From the NCBI RefSeq assembly GCF_014207185.1, contig NZ_JACHCP010000003.1:124001-188000 (forward strand): a stretch of DNA of 64,000 nucleotides, given 5' to 3'. Made by a program: the position numbers and the translations under genes. A model generated the notes under the pieces. That model searched no databases. It had not been told where the DNA came from and worked only from the letters and a program-made list of their open reading frames with translations. Positions 62,001 to 64,000 of the stretch are shown here, one piece after another (position 1 is the stretch's first letter; every line of letters begins with the position of its first letter). The stretch is from Rhodanobacter sp. A1T4 (GTDB lineage: Bacteria > Pseudomonadota > Gammaproteobacteria > Xanthomonadales > Rhodanobacteraceae).

Positions 62001-64000
62001 TCGGCACCTATACCGCGGCGGGCACCGCGCCAAATACCCTGGCGCTGGGCACGCTCGGCCTGGTCGGCGGCGCCGGCACCGATGCCAACGACTACACGCT
62101 GGTCGGCGGTACTGACGCGTATCACATCACCCCGTTGGCGATTTCGTTGGCCACGACCGCACCGAACAAGACCTACGACGGCACCGATACCGCGACCGTG
62201 ACCTTCACCGATACCGGTGTGCTGCCGGGCGACACGATCAACTTCAGCGGTGGCCCGTCGACCTTCGCGACGCCTAACGCCGGCAACGGCATCACCGTGA
62301 CGACCGACAACATCGTCGCCAGCGGTGCCGATGCAAGCAATTACAGCTTCAGCAATACCTCGACCACCACGGCCGACATTCTGCCGAAGTTGATCACGCT
62401 GAACTCGACGCGGCCCTACGACGGCACCACAGGCGCCGACGCCAGCCTGTTTACCACCGGCGGCACACTCGCCACCGGCGTCATGGGCCAGACCTTGACG
62501 TTGACCGGCAGCGGCGTGCTGGACAGCAAGAACGCGGGCCTGGAGGACTTCGCCAACTTGGGTTCGCTGACGTTGGGTGGCAACAACGGCAGTCTTGCCA
62601 GCAACTACACGCTGGGGACCGGTGCGGGCGATACGGTCGACGTTACGCCGCTGAATATCACCGTCAGCGCGGCAGCGGCGAACAAGGTTTACGACGGCAC
62701 CAGCACCGCGGCGGTCACGCTGACCGGCAACGGTGTGATCGCGGGCGATAATCTGAGCTTCACCGACAGCTCGGCGAATTTCGTCAATCCGAACGTCGTG
62801 GGCAACGAAACCGTCAACGTGCTCGGCATCGCCGGCAGCGGTACGGACCTGGCCAACTACAACATCCTCAACACCAGCGCGACGGCCACGGCGATGATCA
62901 CGCCGGTGCCGATCGTGCTGCAGTCGACACGCGTCTACGACGGCCTGCCCGACGCGGCTGCCAGTCTGTTCCTCACCGGCGGTACGCTGGCTGGCATTCC
63001 GGGGCAGACGCTTACACTGACCGGCAGCGGCGTGCTGACCACCAAGAATGTAGGCAGCCAGCAGCCGTTCCAGAGCCTCGGCACGCTGGCGCTGGGCAAC
63101 GGTACGGGTACCGCCAGCAATTACACACTGAGCCCGATCAGCAACGACTGGGTCACCATCACTCCGCTGGCGATCAACATCACGGCCACCGGCAGCAACA
63201 AGACCTACGACGGCAGCAACGCCGCGACAGTCGCCCTGACCGGCAATGGCGTGCTGCCGGGCGATCAGCTCAGCTTTACCGACGGCTCGGCCACGTTTGC
63301 CTCACCCAACGCCGGCAACGGCATTGCGATCGCGGTGAGCGGCATCAGCGGCAGCGGTGCGGACCTCGGTAATTACACCTTCAACAACACCGCGACCACG
63401 GCGGCCAACATCACTCCAGCCATTCTCAATCTCAGCGGCACGCGCACTTACGATGGCGCCACCGACGCCAGCGCCAATCTGTTCGGCAACAGCGGCGTGC
63501 TGACCGGCGTCAACGGCGAAACGCTGACCTTGAGCGGCACTGGCGTGGTTTCCACCAAGAACGTCGGTACGAACCTGCCGTTCGCCCCGGGTGGCCTGGC
63601 TGGCTTCACCCTCACAGGCGACGGCAGCGCACTGGCCAGCAACTACACCTTCATCGGTGGCACCGATACGTTGACGATTACCCCGGCGCTGCTGCAGGTG
63701 ATCGGCACGGTCGGCACCAACCGCGTCTACAACGGCCTCACCGGCGACACGCTCAGCGGCTCGATGCTGTCCGGTCTGTTCGGCAACGATGCGGTCGCAC
63801 TGGGCAACGACACCGCCGGCACATTCGACAGCAAGAACGTCGGCAACAACAAGCCGATCACCACCGCGATGACTATCAGCGGCGCCGATGCGGGCAATTA
63901 CATCCTGGTGCAGCCGACCGGCATCACCGCCAACGTCACGCCGCTGGGCATCACGGTCAACGCCATCGGCAAGAACAAGCAGTTCGACGGCAACAGCAAC
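56018..64000 (+). CDS. giant two-partner secretion exoprotein with YDG repeats (partial)
   Basis: An open frame of at least 2661 codons running off the window. Residues 1-23 (MNHVYRLCWNRSSAQWVPA) are an ESPR; the signal core is about 39-58 with cleavage near ACASA. The TPS domain follows, with LINPNGIIFG near 140, as in FhaB-type haemagglutinins. From about 588 there are 24 YDG-type repeats (PTKVYDGTT and variants), 81-97 residues apart. Secreted exoproteins of this class need an outer-membrane TpsB partner, which is not in the window. Its substrate and binding target are unknown. Confidence 0.92.
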   Translation, partial: MNHVYRLCWNRSSAQWVPACEFARSTSPAPSRAKLMGPRTAWFSVLAMYLGMTGLACASATGGQITAGSGQITQSGNTTTIQQSSQNLSLNWQSFNIGSNQTVDFVQPGSSSIAVNRILGSTGSTILGHLNANGQVWLINPNGIIFGKGAQVNVGGLVASTLDVNDSDLGSNTRTFSGNGKGSVVNQGTLNAADGGYIALLGNQVSNQGVVSARLGTVALGAGSAETLTFQGNQLLHLQVDQSTLDNLAENRQIIQADGGQVIMTAGAKDALLASLVNNTGVVRAQTVENHNGTITLLGGMASGTVNVGGTLDASAPNGGNGGSIETSAANFKLASSALITAGAKAGKAGTWLVDPTDLDINPGDETALDAALNGGTSVTLTTSATGAPTGGFGTPVTSGTTAGDINVNTDIAWTNAAASLTLSAYHGIAVNDTITGAGGLNLTAATGPISINAATQADTGVTMNTAAGAINVGAAVNSAATVAMHAIGGNLAIAAGGSVTGGTGATLGTSANFTNAAGAAAVTTTAGNWLIYSTNPTLDTAGGLTPSFVQYNAPFGTAALGTGNGFLYSLAPTITITGLTGNVAKTYDGTTAATLALGNVTTSGLVNGDALNALALSGTYASSNAATGISVTSAASPTSFSVTTTGGLTAYGYQFAAGAKSANIGTINPLQLIGTIVGNPTKVYDGTTTATLNSSNYSFNFVAGQGATVSQPSSVAYAGVDAGPETITATLRPTNFTANAGTNFANYILPTTATGPGTITQAPLNILNLLATDKVYDGTTTDALNTTNAALSGVIPVDNGNVTLNAAGATGDFSQANVGNNLTVIANLATFSIGGSAANNYMLLAPQGLSADITPKALTVIDATAANKIYDGTTTAALDVSGATLSGLVAGDTTVTLADGSAAGSFSQSDVGNALTVTTSGFNLAGTGTGNYTLSQLVLTANITPKMLTIALDSANAPTKIYDGTDAANLTTGNFDVSGFIAGQSVSVAQASGTYNSQNVLDATTVTTALQASDFAVGSGTKLSNYSFPATVSGAGSITPAPLDTAIVNNPTKTYDGNNTATLTQNNLGLSGAIGSEQITVNNGTYSGAYATVNVGTQNVTATLTAGNLTFANGAIASNYILPLVFNGLGTIVPAPLGISASINGATKVYDGTTDITLLPGNFVLSGFVNGDSAVINQNIDGTFANKNAGTGIALTATLAEADFNFAPGSDPGDYTYPVIAYGTGSITQRPLTVTLGSITKVYDGTSSAQLNSANFTVATGVAGESFTITPTAAFNYNTPNVSATTVSGTLTGNNYTGTGGALKSNYVLDYAPTGSGTITPAPLFITGVYGTDKVYDTTNADPLNVTNAALAGLVDTDAGDVTLSTSGNSGQFGQVNVGTGLTVTASGFTISGTQAGNYNLMQPTGLFANITAKSITVTGVTAENKPYDATNTATLDTAAAALSGVFAQDTANVDLSTIGTGVFNNVNAGNRLVNTSGFAIGGTASGNYTLVQPGPLAATITPRQLTANITGTPTKAYDGSNSATLTAADYTLGGFVAGQGATVPQSATANYASPNAGNNLEVDSTLVSSDFLANSGTNLANYVLPTSGQGFNGVITPYVLNLSGTRVYDALTDANGNLFGTLTGLNGDTLTVDGSGVTGSKNVGTYTAASAAPANFQLGSLGLVSAGNGAIATNYTLVGGTDKFVITKATLTVIDGSAANKIYDGTTAAVISGAQLSGVLLSDVVTLTNPTKGTFNSKNVNATSVTTAAGISGTDSGNYNLVQQSGIPATISPLAITIIATGANKIYDGTTADPGLTVGLSPSTPLATGDTLTYTFGSVAFADPNVNNGILINVANTAAHGAAVTAGDYTFNTSAVTAANITPRPITLNSTRLYDGTTDADASLFTVNTGVAGQALTLTGSGVLDGKDVGTQAFNSLGTLALVSGTGSASNYTLSPFTSDSVTINPLIINLDGTRVYDGMTDANGADFGTINTGIGSESLTVGGTGTTGSKNVGTYTAAGTAPNTLALGTLGLVGGAGTDANDYTLVGGTDAYHITPLAISLATTAPNKTYDGTDTATVTFTDTGVLPGDTINFSGGPSTFATPNAGNGITVTTDNIVASGADASNYSFSNTSTTTADILPKLITLNSTRPYDGTTGADASLFTTGGTLATGVMGQTLTLTGSGVLDSKNAGLEDFANLGSLTLGGNNGSLASNYTLGTGAGDTVDVTPLNITVSAAAANKVYDGTSTAAVTLTGNGVIAGDNLSFTDSSANFVNPNVVGNETVNVLGIAGSGTDLANYNILNTSATATAMITPVPIVLQSTRVYDGLPDAAASLFLTGGTLAGIPGQTLTLTGSGVLTTKNVGSQQPFQSLGTLALGNGTGTASNYTLSPISNDWVTITPLAINITATGSNKTYDGSNAATVALTGNGVLPGDQLSFTDGSATFASPNAGNGIAIAVSGISGSGADLGNYTFNNTATTAANITPAILNLSGTRTYDGATDASANLFGNSGVLTGVNGETLTLSGTGVVSTKNVGTNLPFAPGGLAGFTLTGDGSALASNYTFIGGTDTLTITPALLQVIGTVGTNRVYNGLTGDTLSGSMLSGLFGNDAVALGNDTAGTFDSKNVGNNKPITTAMTISGADAGNYILVQPTGITANVTPLGITVNAIGKNKQFDGNSN
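57779..64000 (+). repeat. array of at least 24 YDG repeats in the exoprotein
   Basis: Tyrosine codons of the YDG core fall at 57779, 58070, 58346, 58628, 58904, 59183, 59468, 59747, 60026, 60302, 60572, 60845, 61130, 61382, 61643, 61892, 62174, 62417, 62690, 62936, 63206, 63449, 63728 and 63983 (the last reads FDG). All spacings are multiples of three. From 62174 two types alternate: NKxYDG and STRxYDG-like, giving a super-repeat of about 172 residues. Confidence 0.85.

Noticed and set aside
60725..62125. 466-codon frame antisense to the adhesin
   Set aside because: Same reason: antisense shadow of repeated YDG codons.
57779..64000. possible CRISPR-like array
   Set aside because: Repeats are 81-97 codons, diverged and in frame; they are protein repeats.

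Overview
The window is chromosomal DNA of a GC-rich gammaproteobacterium, most likely a member of the Xanthomonadales (Rhodanobacteraceae such as Dyella, Rhodanobacter or Luteibacter). Gene content supports this: clpP-clpX-lon-hupB-tRNA-ppiD, ppsA divergent from its regulator, rpoE-rseA-degP without rseB, lepA-lepB-DUF4845-rnc-era-recO, an MTI phosphorylase with NagZ and a phosphoribosyltransferase, and a DUF1318 lipoprotein after a YdbH-like protein. The species is an inference from protein resemblance; no rRNA is present.

Layout. 1-7.2 kb: proteostasis block (clpP end, clpX, lon with a sigma-32-like promoter, hupB, tRNA-Val, tRNA-Asp, ppiD). 7.2-12.4 kb: mltD and gloB facing away from a yafS-like gene, rnhA and dnaQ, then a PP2C phosphatase and tRNA-Ser. 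12.4-19.3 kb: fadL-type porin with a PsrA-like TetR regulator, ppsA/ppsR, a DUF1249 gene, and tRNA-Asp, Glu and Ala. 19.5-24.6 kb: cation/proton antiporter, Mip-like FKBP, ugd, slyX, DUF2058. 24.7-30.2 kb: fadB/fadJ-type enzyme, and an unknown small protein paired with a GGDEF-EAL protein. 30.3-39.6 kb: sigma-E envelope-stress operon with a near-perfect sigma-E promoter, then the lepA-to-recO block. 39.7-49.9 kb: REC-Hpt protein, YdbH-like envelope protein with a YnbE/YdbL-like lipoprotein, rlmD, CYTH protein, nagZ, purine salvage genes, a 170-bp MITE-like element, cspA, a Tat-exported asparaginase and cutC. 49.9-56 kb: a gene-poor stretch, an M1 aminopeptidase, an ABC exporter and a frameshifted gene that once overlapped it.

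The last 8 kb is the 5' part of one giant gene. It encodes a two-partner-secretion exoprotein (ESPR signal peptide, TPS domain) followed by at least 24 YDG-type repeats that run off the window. A perfect CRP/Clp-type palindrome lies just upstream. This adhesin and the YdbH with YnbE/YdbL-fusion envelope pair are the most interesting parts.

Most of the window is ordinary conserved core genome. Accessory character is limited to the MITE-like repeat, the 50-kb gene-poor stretch, the pseudogene and the adhesin.
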